Positions 8,531 to 15,240 of a stretch of 24,661 bases of DNA are shown piece by piece (positions within the stretch are counted from its first letter, which is position 1; the number at the start of each line of letters is the position of its first letter). Location of the stretch: contig CAZTND010000022.1 of NCBI GenBank assembly GCA_964615285.1, positions 1 to 24,661 on the forward strand, in the 5' to 3' direction. The notes beneath the pieces were generated by a model. The model was not told the origin of the DNA and did no database searches. It was given only the letters and a program-made list of their open reading frames with translations. A program made the position numbers and the translations under genes. This stretch comes from RGIG4074 sp964615285 (GTDB taxonomy: Bacteria; Bacillota; Clostridia; Christensenellales; Borkfalkiaceae).

Positions 8531-8546
8531 AAAGCATTCAAAAAAT

Positions 8547-9542
8547 TCAGATGACCCCCGCAAACTGCAGAATAAACACGACGCAGACAACGACGCCGAG
8601 CACGATGCGATACCAGCCGAACACCTTGAAATCATGCTTGCGCACGAAATTCATCAAGAATCTGATGACGGCAAGGGAAACGGCAAAGGCGACCGCCATG
8701 CCGATGATGATCGCGGCGATCTCCCCGCCCGCAAGCGTATTGCCGGCCATGAGAAACTTGACGACTTTCAGCAAGCTGGCGCCGAACATGGTGGGAATGG
8801 CGAGGAAAAAAGTGAACTCCGCCGCCGTCGTGCGGGAGACGCCGATGAGCAGTGCGCCGACGATGGTCGCGCCCGAACGGGACGTGCCGGGCACCATGGC
8901 AAGCACCTGGAACAGCCCGAACATGACCGCCGTGCCGTAGCCGATTTCGGCGATCGAATTGACGCGCGGGGTGCGCTTTTTGTTCCAATTTTCCACCAGA
9001 ATGAATGCGATGCCGTACAGGATGAGCATGACGGCAATGACGGGACCGCCGTACGGCCCCTGTTCCAATGCGTCCAGCGGATCATTCAAAAGCAGGCCGA
9101 ATATTGCCGTCGGAATACACGCGACAATGACTTTCAGCCACATGAGAAGGACGTCTTTTTTGGCGTAGATCCCCTTTGCGTCGACCGTCGTCATTTGCCC
9201 TTCCGATGCGGGCATGGTTCCGTTCTTTTCATCCTTCGCCCGTTTCCTCATCTCCCTTTGGAGCTGCGGTTCCACGGCGTGCAGCGCCTCATCCCCGTCC
9301 GCTTCCTTACGGTTCTTTTTGAGTCCGAAGGGCCAAAGTTTGTTCCAAAACATGACCAGCACGGCGAGGATTGCCCCGAGCTGGATGACGACCATGAACA
9401 TATTCTTGAAATCGTCGCTCGTCTGCAGGGGCCAAAATTCGTCAAAGAGATACAAATGCCCCGTACTGGAAACAGGCAGCCATTCGGTGATGCCTTCGAT
9501 GATGCCCAAAAGAATGATTTTTATAATCTCTACAATATCCAT
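8547..9542 (-). CDS. uppP: Undecaprenyl-diphosphatase UppP (BacA family)
   Basis: This integral membrane enzyme removes a phosphate from undecaprenyl pyrophosphate to recycle the lipid carrier of cell-wall synthesis, and it can confer bacitracin resistance. The family signatures are present: EGITEWLPVSSTGH (16-29) and PGTSRSGAT (218-226). At 331 residues it is longer than the usual ~270 because of a highly charged insertion (about 77-128, rich in Lys, Glu, Arg and Asp) between two membrane segments. The ATG at 9542 is chosen because it begins the conserved N-terminus and has GGGAGAAG upstream; the reading frame is open further upstream but only through the leader. The gene appears to be transcribed alone. 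Confidence 0.95.
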   Translation of the reverse strand: MDIVEIIKIILLGIIEGITEWLPVSSTGHLYLFDEFWPLQTSDDFKNMFMVVIQLGAILAVLVMFWNKLWPFGLKKNRKEADGDEALHAVEPQLQREMRKRAKDEKNGTMPASEGQMTTVDAKGIYAKKDVLLMWLKVIVACIPTAIFGLLLNDPLDALEQGPYGGPVIAVMLILYGIAFILVENWNKKRTPRVNSIAEIGYGTAVMFGLFQVLAMVPGTSRSGATIVGALLIGVSRTTAAEFTFFLAIPTMFGASLLKVVKFLMAGNTLAGGEIAAIIIGMAVAFAVSLAVIRFLMNFVRKHDFKVFGWYRIVLGVVVCVVFILQFAGVI

Positions 9543-9556
9543 ATATTTTCTTCTCC

Positions 9557-9597
9557 CGCGGGATGCCGATCCCGCGTTATTTGCCCGCACCGGGCAA
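9557..9597 (-). promoter_or_regulatory. Two perfect hairpins in the uppP leader
   Basis: Within the ~140-base uppP leader, TTGCCCG/CGGGCAA (9591-9597 with 9581-9587, loop of 3) is followed by CGCGGGAT/ATCCCGCG (9569-9576 with 9557-9564, loop of 4). The second stem abuts the GGGAGAAG ribosome binding site. Neither is followed by a T tract, so they are more likely to affect translation or mRNA stability than to terminate transcription. No known riboswitch is recognised. Confidence 0.5.
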
Positions 9598-9690
9598 AGA
9601 CGACCCCATACTTCATTGGAAAAAATCCAGACGGCCGGCCGACATTTAAGGCATAAAAATTTGTCGGCGCACCGCTGCCGCACGTTGTCT

Positions 9691-9719
9691 ATTATACAAT
9701 TTATTTCTCCTTCTGTCAA
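9691..9719 (-). promoter_or_regulatory. Promoter of uppP
   Basis: TTGACA (9714-9719) and TATAAT (9691-9696) on the minus strand with a 17-base spacer match the consensus fully. Transcription from here gives a leader of about 140 bases before the uppP start. Confidence 0.85.
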
Positions 9720-9774
9720 TAAATTCCCGTTGTTTTGCAAAAGAATACGGAAATGCCCTTCCCAAAGCATACAT

Positions 9775-9805
9775 AAAAAACCGGCGCCGCAAAGACGTCG
9801 GTTTT
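9775..9805 (-). terminator. Terminator of the regulator-kinase-Sir2 operon
   Basis: On the minus strand a 10-bp stem (9796-9805 with 9777-9786, one G-T pair) is followed by six T (9775-9780). It lies 16 bases after the Sir2 stop codon and separates the operon from the uppP promoter. Confidence 0.8.
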
Positions 9806-9820
9806 CTGCCATTTTTGGCA

Positions 9821-10534
9821 TTACAATTCGGAAAACACCTCTCCGATGGGCGCATTGACGACGAGGTCGGCGCGGCGGTCCGCCTGTGTGGGCGTCTTGT
9901 TGATGACGACAAGATGCCTGCCGCGGAAAAAGTCCAGAAACCCCGCCGCCGGATAGACGACCAGCGATGTGCCGCCCACAAGGAGGGTATCCGCCCGGGC
10001 GATGGCGTTCACCGCGCCCTCCACCACCGCATCATCCAGATTTTCCCCGTACAGCACGACGTCCGGCTTTATGACGCCGCCGCAGTCGCAGCATGGCACG
10101 CCCTCACTTTCCGGAATGTACGAGAGCGGATAAAATTTCCCGCAGCGCATACAGTGATTGCGGTGCACGCTGCCGTGTAATTCAAATACGTTCCTGCTCC
10201 CTGCCGCCTGATGCAGCCCGTCGATGTTCTGCGTGACGACGGCAGAAAGCCTGCCTTCCCTCTCCAGCCTTGCGAGTGCGAGGTGTGCGGGATTGGGCCG
10301 CGCCGCGGGGAAGAGCATGCGCTCACGGTAAAAACGGTAAAATTCCGCCGTATGTTGCAGGAAAAAATCGTGCGAGACGATGGTTTCGGGCGGGTAGTCA
10401 TACTTCTGACTGTACAATCCGCCCTGCGAACGGAAATCGGGAATGCCGCTCTCCGTACTGACGCCGGCGCCGCCGAAAAAGACGATGCTTTCGCTCCTTT
10501 CAATGATTTCCTTCAGCGCTTTGACGGCATCCAC
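9821..10534 (-). CDS. Sir2-family NAD-dependent protein deacylase
   Basis: The product has 237 residues. It removes acyl groups from lysines using NAD+. Sirtuin motifs are present in order: GAGVSTESGIPDFRS (22-36), TQNIDGLH (101-108) with catalytic His120 in ELHGSVH, a zinc ribbon from Cys128/Cys131 and Cys148/Cys151, and VGGTSL late. No ATG lies at the right place; the GTG at 10534 is chosen because AAAAGGAGG lies 11 bases upstream and translation then begins just before the Rossmann fold. ATT or ATC one or two codons earlier would have a closer spacing. It starts 19 bases after the histidine kinase stop, so it is in the same operon. The substrate is not predictable. Confidence 0.93.
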   Translation of the reverse strand: MDAVKALKEIIERSESIVFFGGAGVSTESGIPDFRSQGGLYSQKYDYPPETIVSHDFFLQHTAEFYRFYRERMLFPAARPNPAHLALARLEREGRLSAVVTQNIDGLHQAAGSRNVFELHGSVHRNHCMRCGKFYPLSYIPESEGVPCCDCGGVIKPDVVLYGENLDDAVVEGAVNAIARADTLLVGGTSLVVYPAAGFLDFFRGRHLVVINKTPTQADRRADLVVNAPIGEVFSEL

Positions 10535-10553
10535 GATAATTCCCGCCTCCTTT

Positions 10554-11996
10554 TCATTCTTTGAGTTCCGCCACCGTGCGGGCGGGGAAATCGACATAGA
10601 AAGTACTGCCCTTGCCCACTTCGCTGCGCACGCCGAAGGCAAAATTGTGTTTGGTGAGAATGGTCTTGACGATGGAGAGCCCCAGGCCCGTGCCCTTGAC
10701 GGGACGCTTGTGCGTTTCGTGCGAACGATAGTAACGTTCCCAGATGGTCTCGATCTCTTCGGGGGGAATGCCCTTGCCCGTGTCCGTCACGGTGAAATGG
10801 ACGATGCCGTTTTCGCCGTACAGGCGGACGGTGACCGTCTTGTCGTCCCCCGTATAGTTCACGGCGTTGCCGATGAGATTGTAGAGGACCTGCCCGATCT
10901 TGTCCTTGTCCGCTTCGACATACAGATCGTCGGCGATATCCGTCACGAAGCGGTATCCCGCCGTTTCGGACAGATAATCGAAGCGGCTGACGACCATGCG
11001 CAGATAGTCGGACAGGTTGAACAGCGTGGGCTTGAGCGCGTCCAGCCCCGCGCGGATCTTGGACAGGTCGAGCATATCATTGACGAGGGCCGCCAGACGA
11101 TCGGCCTCGTCGATGATGACCTGCGCGTGTTTGTTCCGCTTGGCGGGATCTTCGCCCGAAAAATCCTGGATCATGGAGGCGTACGCCTTAATCATGGTGA
11201 GCGGCGTCTTGAAATCGTGCGACACGTTGGCGATGAGCTCTTTCTGCATCTGATCGGCCTTGGAGAGCTCCTTTTCGGCGTCGTTGAGGGATTCGGACAG
11301 CTCCACGATCTCCCGATAGGTCATGCCGCGGCTCGGCGAAAAATCGACTCCCAGGTTGCCCGAACTCATGCGCCGCGCCTTTTCCGTCAGGTCGGCGATG
11401 GGGCGGGAAACATACATGGATATGGCGCCGGAAATGACGGACGCGGCGAGCAGCATGATGAGCGCCATGTACGCCGTCTGAAACGCAATGACGGCAAGCA
11501 GCGCCGTCCCCAGCGTGTAGGTGTCCGTAATATACAAAAACGCCTCTTCGCCGTTGACATAGAGCGATTCGGCATAGGCGTAAATGTTTGTATCCACGGT
11601 ATAGATGCGCCCCGCGTTTTCCCGCATGTCCGCCACCAGATCGGCATATTCGGCGTTGTCAGAACTGCTCTGCGTACTGTCCTCCAGCTGCGGAAAAAGC
11701 TGCCTGCCATCGGCCGAAACGATGCGCGCGTTGACATCGTATTTTTCGGACATGGTCATCAGAAAATAACTGATCTCCCATTCCCCTGCGGGGCCTTCGT
11801 TCAGCCCCAGTCCCGCCACGATCTCGCGCGAAGCCTCGGAGAGATTCTGCACGGTGCGTTCGCGGGAGGCCTGCTGCAAAACGGCCATCTCCCCCAGCCC
11901 GAAACACACCACCGTGAGCAGGGCGAAACAGAAAAAGCTGAGCCATAGAATGACGTTCAGGCTCTTCGGGTTTTTGTTCTTCCGCACCTTCTTCAT
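10554..11996 (-). CDS. HAMP/HisKA sensor histidine kinase
   Basis: The product has 480 residues. A membrane helix (~15-40) and a second (~163-195) bracket an extracytoplasmic sensor domain of about 120 residues. A HAMP linker (~195-250) is followed by the HisKA helix with SHDFKTPL (His260) and the ATPase domain: N box LYNLIGNAVN (371-380), G1 DTGKGI (405-410) and G2 GTGLGLSI (435-442). It is preceded at 27 bases by an OmpR-type regulator and followed by a Sir2 gene. A GGAGG lies about 20 bases before the chosen ATG, so initiation may rely on coupling to the regulator. The signal is unknown. Confidence 0.93.
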   Translation of the reverse strand: MKKVRKNKNPKSLNVILWLSFFCFALLTVVCFGLGEMAVLQQASRERTVQNLSEASREIVAGLGLNEGPAGEWEISYFLMTMSEKYDVNARIVSADGRQLFPQLEDSTQSSSDNAEYADLVADMRENAGRIYTVDTNIYAYAESLYVNGEEAFLYITDTYTLGTALLAVIAFQTAYMALIMLLAASVISGAISMYVSRPIADLTEKARRMSSGNLGVDFSPSRGMTYREIVELSESLNDAEKELSKADQMQKELIANVSHDFKTPLTMIKAYASMIQDFSGEDPAKRNKHAQVIIDEADRLAALVNDMLDLSKIRAGLDALKPTLFNLSDYLRMVVSRFDYLSETAGYRFVTDIADDLYVEADKDKIGQVLYNLIGNAVNYTGDDKTVTVRLYGENGIVHFTVTDTGKGIPPEEIETIWERYYRSHETHKRPVKGTGLGLSIVKTILTKHNFAFGVRSEVGKGSTFYVDFPARTVAELKE

Positions 11997-12023
11997 AAGC
12001 CGAAACGGACGCCCGCCTCCGGG

Positions 12024-12710
12024 TCAGGCATTGTTCTGCGGCGCTTCGAATTTATATCCCACGCTCCGCAGGGTGACGATAAATTTACGATAGTCCTTCA
12101 GGCTGCTCCTGAGCATTTTGACGTGCGTGTCCACCGTGCGGTCGTCGCCGTAAAAATCGAAGCCCCACACTTCGTAGAGGAGCTTTTCGCGGCTGAGCGC
12201 GATGCCGTTGTTCTTCGCCATGTAGAAGAGCAGTTCGTATTCCTTGGGCGTCAGGTCGATGCGCTGCCCGTCCACATAGACGTTTCTACCCGCCATATCG
12301 ATCTCCAGCCCCTCGAATTTGAGGATGTCGCGCTGGGCGGGATTGGAAGCCGCCGTCTTGCGGCGCACGATGGCGCGCATGCGCGCGGTGACTTCCTTGG
12401 GCGAAAAGGGCTTGGTCACATAGTCGTCCACGCCGAGTTCAAAGCCGAAAAGCTTGTCATATTCTTCCCCGCGCGCCGAGAGCATCATGACGGGCACGTC
12501 CTTGGTCTTGCGGATCTCTTTGACGGCGGAAAAGCCGTCCAGCCGGGGCATCATGACGTCCATCAAAACGATGTCATAGTCGTTTTCGCGGCATTTTTTG
12601 ACCGCCTCCATGCCGTCCGCCGCTTCGTCCGCTTCGTCCCCTTCGAACTCGACATATTCCTTCAGAACACCGCGGATCATCTCTTCGTCGTCCACTATCA
12701 ATACTTTCAT
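12024..12710 (-). CDS. OmpR/PhoB-family response regulator
   Basis: The product has 228 residues. The receiver domain begins MKVLIVDDEE with acidic Asp8/Asp9, has phosphoacceptor Asp51 (LMDVMMP) and Lys100 (DDYVTKPF). The C-terminal winged helix (~125-225) has LTPKEYELL, SREKLL and VDTHVKMLRSSL. The ATG at 12710 is chosen because it begins the conserved receiver; GGGAG lies nine bases upstream. A TTG seven codons earlier with GAAAGGA in front is an alternative. It is the first gene of a regulator-kinase-Sir2 operon. Target genes cannot be named from the sequence. Confidence 0.94.
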   Translation of the reverse strand: MKVLIVDDEEMIRGVLKEYVEFEGDEADEAADGMEAVKKCRENDYDIVLMDVMMPRLDGFSAVKEIRKTKDVPVMMLSARGEEYDKLFGFELGVDDYVTKPFSPKEVTARMRAIVRRKTAASNPAQRDILKFEGLEIDMAGRNVYVDGQRIDLTPKEYELLFYMAKNNGIALSREKLLYEVWGFDFYGDDRTVDTHVKMLRSSLKDYRKFIVTLRSVGYKFEAPQNNA

Positions 12711-12747
12711 CCTGCCGTTCTCCCGATTCAATTCATCCTTTCTTTAT

Positions 12748-12778
12748 ATTATAAACTATTTCTTTATCGGGATAACAA
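12748..12778 (-). promoter_or_regulatory. Possible promoter of the OmpR-type operon
   Basis: A TATAAT (12748-12753) lies 37 bases upstream of the regulator ATG. The best -35 match, TTGTTA (12773-12778), is at a long 19-base spacing, so the promoter is weak or depends on an activator. Confidence 0.4.
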
Positions 12779-12844
12779 AAAAATGTGAAAAAAAGATGAA
12801 TTTTTACCGTTTTCTTTCTTTTATTCCCGTTTTACAAAAAACAT

Positions 12845-12858
12845 CAAACAAACGTTTG
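12845..12858 (+). promoter_or_regulatory. LexA-like (SOS box) palindrome on the radical SAM promoter
   Basis: CAAACAAACGTTTG is a 14-base sequence matching the Gram-positive LexA box CGAACRNRYGTTCG at every position except one symmetrical change in each half (G to A, C to T). It overlaps the -35 hexamer of the promoter for two putative DNA-repair genes, a position suited to repression. LexA binding is inferred. Confidence 0.5.
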
Positions 12859-12883
12859 ACATTTCCGGTCGCAGGAGTATAAT
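12856..12883 (+). promoter_or_regulatory. Promoter of the radical SAM/DUF4130 operon
   Basis: TTGACA (12856-12861) and TATAAT (12878-12883) are separated by 16 bases, giving a very short leader before the start codon at 12916. Confidence 0.85.
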
Positions 12884-12915
12884 AGAATAAAACATATGTT
12901 CGGAGAATGTGCGGC

Positions 12916-14166
12916 ATGATCGATGCGGAGAGACTGAAAATATTGGCAAACGGGGCAAAGTACGACGTATCCTGCTCTTCGTCCGGCTCGCGGCGAAAGA
13001 ACGCGGGCGGGCTGGGGAACGCCGCGCCGGCGGGGATATGCCACTCCTTTACGCCGGACGGCCGATGCGTGTCCCTGCTGAAAATTTTGATGAGCAACGA
13101 CTGCATCTTCAACTGCCGTTACTGCGTGAACCGCGCGGACAACGACATACCGCGGGCGAGCGCGACGGCGGAAGAGATATGCGAGCTGACCATGGCGTTT
13201 TACAAGCGCAACTACATCGAAGGGCTGTTCCTCTCCTCCGCCGTGCACGGTTCGCCCGACAAGACCATGGAAGAAATGGTGCGCGCCGTAAAGCTGCTGC
13301 GGACGGTGTACAGATTCAACGGGTACATCCATCTGAAGGGCATTCCCCGCGCCGACCCCGCCTTGGTGCGCGAGGGCGCGCGATATGCCGACCGCATGAG
13401 TTACAATATAGAGCTCCCCTCCGAACGGAGCCTGCGCCTGCTGGCGCCGCAAAAGAGCAAACAGAGCCTGCTTTTGCCCATGCGCGAACTGACCGAATAC
13501 AAAAAGATTGCCGCCGCCGAGCGGGGAAGAAAAAATATTTTGCCCGCGGGGCAGACCACCCAGCTCATTGTGGGCGCGTCGCCCGAATCGGACGGAAAGA
13601 TACTGCACCTGGCGCAGGCGCTGTACGCCAAGGTCGGACTGAAACGAGTGTATTATTCCGGCTATGTGCCCGTGGTGCACGACAGCCTGCTGCCGGAACG
13701 GCCCGCCGGCGCGCTGCGCGAACACAGGCTGTACCAGGCGGACTGGCTGCTGCGCTTTTACGGCTTTACCGCCGACGAACTGCTGTCCGAGGGGGAAAAC
13801 CTGCCCGCGGAATACGACCCCAAGTGCGCATGGGCGCTGAAAAACATGCACCTCTTCCCCGTGGAGATCAACGCCTGTTCCACGGAAATGCTGCTGCGGG
13901 TGCCGGGCATCGGCATGCGGAGCGCCAAGCGAATTGCGGAAGCGCGGCGGTACGTTGCGTTGCGGTATGATGACCTCGCGCGCATGCGTGTGGTCTTGAA
14001 GAGGGCCAGGCACTTTATCACCTGCAACGGGAAATTTTACGGCTCGGAAGCGCCGCAGCAGGTGGAGCGGAGCCTCGCCCTGCAGGGCGCCACGGAAAAC
14101 GCCGAACAGCTCTCCCTCTTCTCCTCGCCCGAAACGGCGCTGACTTCGCTGACGGGGGAACTGTGA
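12916..14166 (+). CDS. Putative DNA modification/repair radical SAM protein
   Basis: The product has 416 residues. It matches the radical SAM family found beside uracil-DNA-glycosylase-linked DUF4130 genes (the TIGR03916 type). The N-terminus AKYDVSCSSSG (14-24) is typical. The [4Fe-4S] cluster motif is Cx3Cx2C (Cys63, Cys67, Cys70 in CIFNCRYC), followed by the radical SAM barrel. A helix-hairpin-helix (VPGIGMRSAKRIAEARR, ~328-345) near the C-terminus suggests DNA binding. The ATG at 12916 is preferred over the ATG three codons earlier because GGAG is then ten bases away rather than almost touching. It is followed one base later by the DUF4130 gene. The reaction is not established for the family. 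Confidence 0.9.
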   Translation: MIDAERLKILANGAKYDVSCSSSGSRRKNAGGLGNAAPAGICHSFTPDGRCVSLLKILMSNDCIFNCRYCVNRADNDIPRASATAEEICELTMAFYKRNYIEGLFLSSAVHGSPDKTMEEMVRAVKLLRTVYRFNGYIHLKGIPRADPALVREGARYADRMSYNIELPSERSLRLLAPQKSKQSLLLPMRELTEYKKIAAAERGRKNILPAGQTTQLIVGASPESDGKILHLAQALYAKVGLKRVYYSGYVPVVHDSLLPERPAGALREHRLYQADWLLRFYGFTADELLSEGENLPAEYDPKCAWALKNMHLFPVEINACSTEMLLRVPGIGMRSAKRIAEARRYVALRYDDLARMRVVLKRARHFITCNGKFYGSEAPQQVERSLALQGATENAEQLSLFSSPETALTSLTGEL

Positions 14167-14167
14167 G

Positions 14168-14893
14168 ATGCGCTATTATATCTATGACGGAACAGAGGAA
14201 GGATTTTACACCGCCGTATTCCTCGCCTATGCCGACCCGAACGCCTTTCTGACCTGCGAAGACGTGCAGATGGGGCTAAACGACGTGGGCATGCCCGTAA
14301 CGAACGACAAGGACAAGGCGGCGCGCGTTCTGAAAAAAATAAAGGAATACGACCGCTATGCCGCCGAAGAGACGGACGTTATCCTGCACAGCGATCGCGC
14401 CGACCGCGGCCAGCGTGCCTTTTTATACCTTCGCCTTCTGGTGCGCCGCCGCGCGCCCGTGCGGCGGATGCACGCCGAACCGATTGTGGCGGACGCCCTG
14501 GACATCGTGCATCAAGTGCGGCAGGAAGTGCACCGTTTTACCGGTTTTCTGCGCTTTTCGGAGACGTCGGGCGGCATATTGTACGCCCCCTATGCGCCCG
14601 ACAACGACATCACCGAATATCTGCTGCCCCATTTTCGGGCGCGTTTTCCCCGCCTCCCCTTTGTCATCCACGACGTCCGGCGGGAAAAGGCATGCCTGTA
14701 CAACGGGCGGGAAGCGATGACGGTCCCCCTGCCAAAAGGGGAAATTTCCCTGTCGGACGACCAGGCCGCATTCGAATCCCTTTGGCGGGACTACTATGCC
14801 GCGACGGATATTCCCGGACGCCGGCGCCTGAAACAGATGCGCGGCTACATGCCCGTGCGCTATTGGAAATTCATGCCCGAAAAGAAACCCTGA
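14168..14893 (+). CDS. DUF4130 DNA-metabolism protein, partner of the radical SAM gene
   Basis: The product has 241 residues. It matches the DUF4130/TIGR03915 type of probable DNA-metabolism protein: YIYDGTEEGFYTAVF at the N-terminus, MHAEPIVADALDIVHQVRQEVHRFTGFLRF in the middle region of ~100-130, and RRRLKQMRGYMPVRYWKFMPEK at the end. In some bacteria this domain is fused to a uracil-DNA glycosylase; here no glycosylase part is present, consistent with the short length. It is separated from the radical SAM stop by one base, so the two are co-transcribed and coupled. The role in base repair or modification is inferred from family context. Confidence 0.88.
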   Translation: MRYYIYDGTEEGFYTAVFLAYADPNAFLTCEDVQMGLNDVGMPVTNDKDKAARVLKKIKEYDRYAAEETDVILHSDRADRGQRAFLYLRLLVRRRAPVRRMHAEPIVADALDIVHQVRQEVHRFTGFLRFSETSGGILYAPYAPDNDITEYLLPHFRARFPRLPFVIHDVRREKACLYNGREAMTVPLPKGEISLSDDQAAFESLWRDYYAATDIPGRRRLKQMRGYMPVRYWKFMPEKKP

Positions 14894-14933
14894 CCGCCCC
14901 CCTCTTCGCTGCCGGCGGAAGATAAAAACGCGC

Positions 14934-14971
14934 GCCGTTGCCGTACCCATGTCCGCAACGGCCGCCTTTTT
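14934..14971. terminator. Bidirectional terminator between convergent operons
   Basis: GCCGTTGC (14934-14941) pairs with GCAACGGC (14955-14962). T runs follow the stem on the plus strand (14967-14971) and, after GCGCG, on the minus strand (A run 14925-14929). It serves the radical SAM/DUF4130 operon and can act as a second stop for the feo operon coming from the other side. Confidence 0.8.
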
Positions 14972-14994
14972 CGTGGACAAAATATTATCGGCCC

Positions 14995-15013
14995 CCGCCC
15001 CGAAAAGGGGCGG
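14995..15013 (-). terminator. GC-rich hairpin at the 3' end of the feo operon
   Basis: A perfect 7-bp stem (CCGCCCC/GGGGCGG, loop of 5) lies 26 bases after the last feo-operon stop codon. Downstream on the minus strand the sequence is only moderately T-rich (GATAATATTTTG), so it may be a weak terminator or a protective 3' hairpin. Confidence 0.5.
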
Positions 15014-15038
15014 AAGCCGACCGAAAAAAGAAAGGAGG

Positions 15039-15239
15039 TCAATTGTCACTTTTTTCGTCACGATTTTGATTCGGGCGGGCATGATGCGCGCACCCGTGGC
15101 AACCGTGACAACCCTCACAGCCATAACCGCAGTCACAGCCGTTCGATTTGCCCGTTGCCTTTTTATAAATATTCCAACCGACGACGCCCGCCACAAACAG
15201 GATCGCCAGCACGATGACCGTTATTTCAAGCGCGCTCAT
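15039..15239 (-). CDS. FeoB-associated Cys-rich membrane protein
   Basis: The product has 66 residues. One N-terminal membrane helix (4-22) is followed by a lysine-rich stretch and a Cys/His/Gly cluster (Cys35, 37, 41, 44, 47 and 50, with His45, His48, His52, His53), then a charged tail. Small proteins of this layout often follow feoB in Bacillota and are thought to help FeoB by binding metal or donating thiols; that role is not proven. It starts one base after the feoB stop codon, so it is translationally coupled to feoB. Confidence 0.9.
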   Translation of the reverse strand: MSALEITVIVLAILFVAGVVGWNIYKKATGKSNGCDCGYGCEGCHGCHGCAHHARPNQNRDEKSDN

Positions 15240-15240
15240 G

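Larger units (their letters stand above)
8168..8546. other. Intergenic region between uppP and the LytTR operon
   Basis: About 380 bases without a supported gene. It contains the regulator promoter (8266-8294), an AT-rich part (8260-8330), small GC hairpins at about 8340-8385, and the uppP terminator (8478-8530). Open frames that cross it are continuations of antisense frames of neighbouring genes and have no domain or start-site support. Confidence 0.6.

Noticed and set aside
8415..9656. A plus-strand open frame of about 410 codons antisense to uppP
   Set aside because: UppP motifs are clear on the other strand. The antisense product is rich in Asp, Arg and His with no membrane or domain pattern.
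15028..15045. Plus-strand AAAGGAGGT before a TTG, which on the minus strand equals the 3' tail of 16S rRNA (ACCTCCTTTCT)
   Set aside because: The frame from the TTG stops after eight codons, and the match to the 16S tail is simply the complement of a ribosome-binding-site-like string. No rRNA sequence surrounds it.
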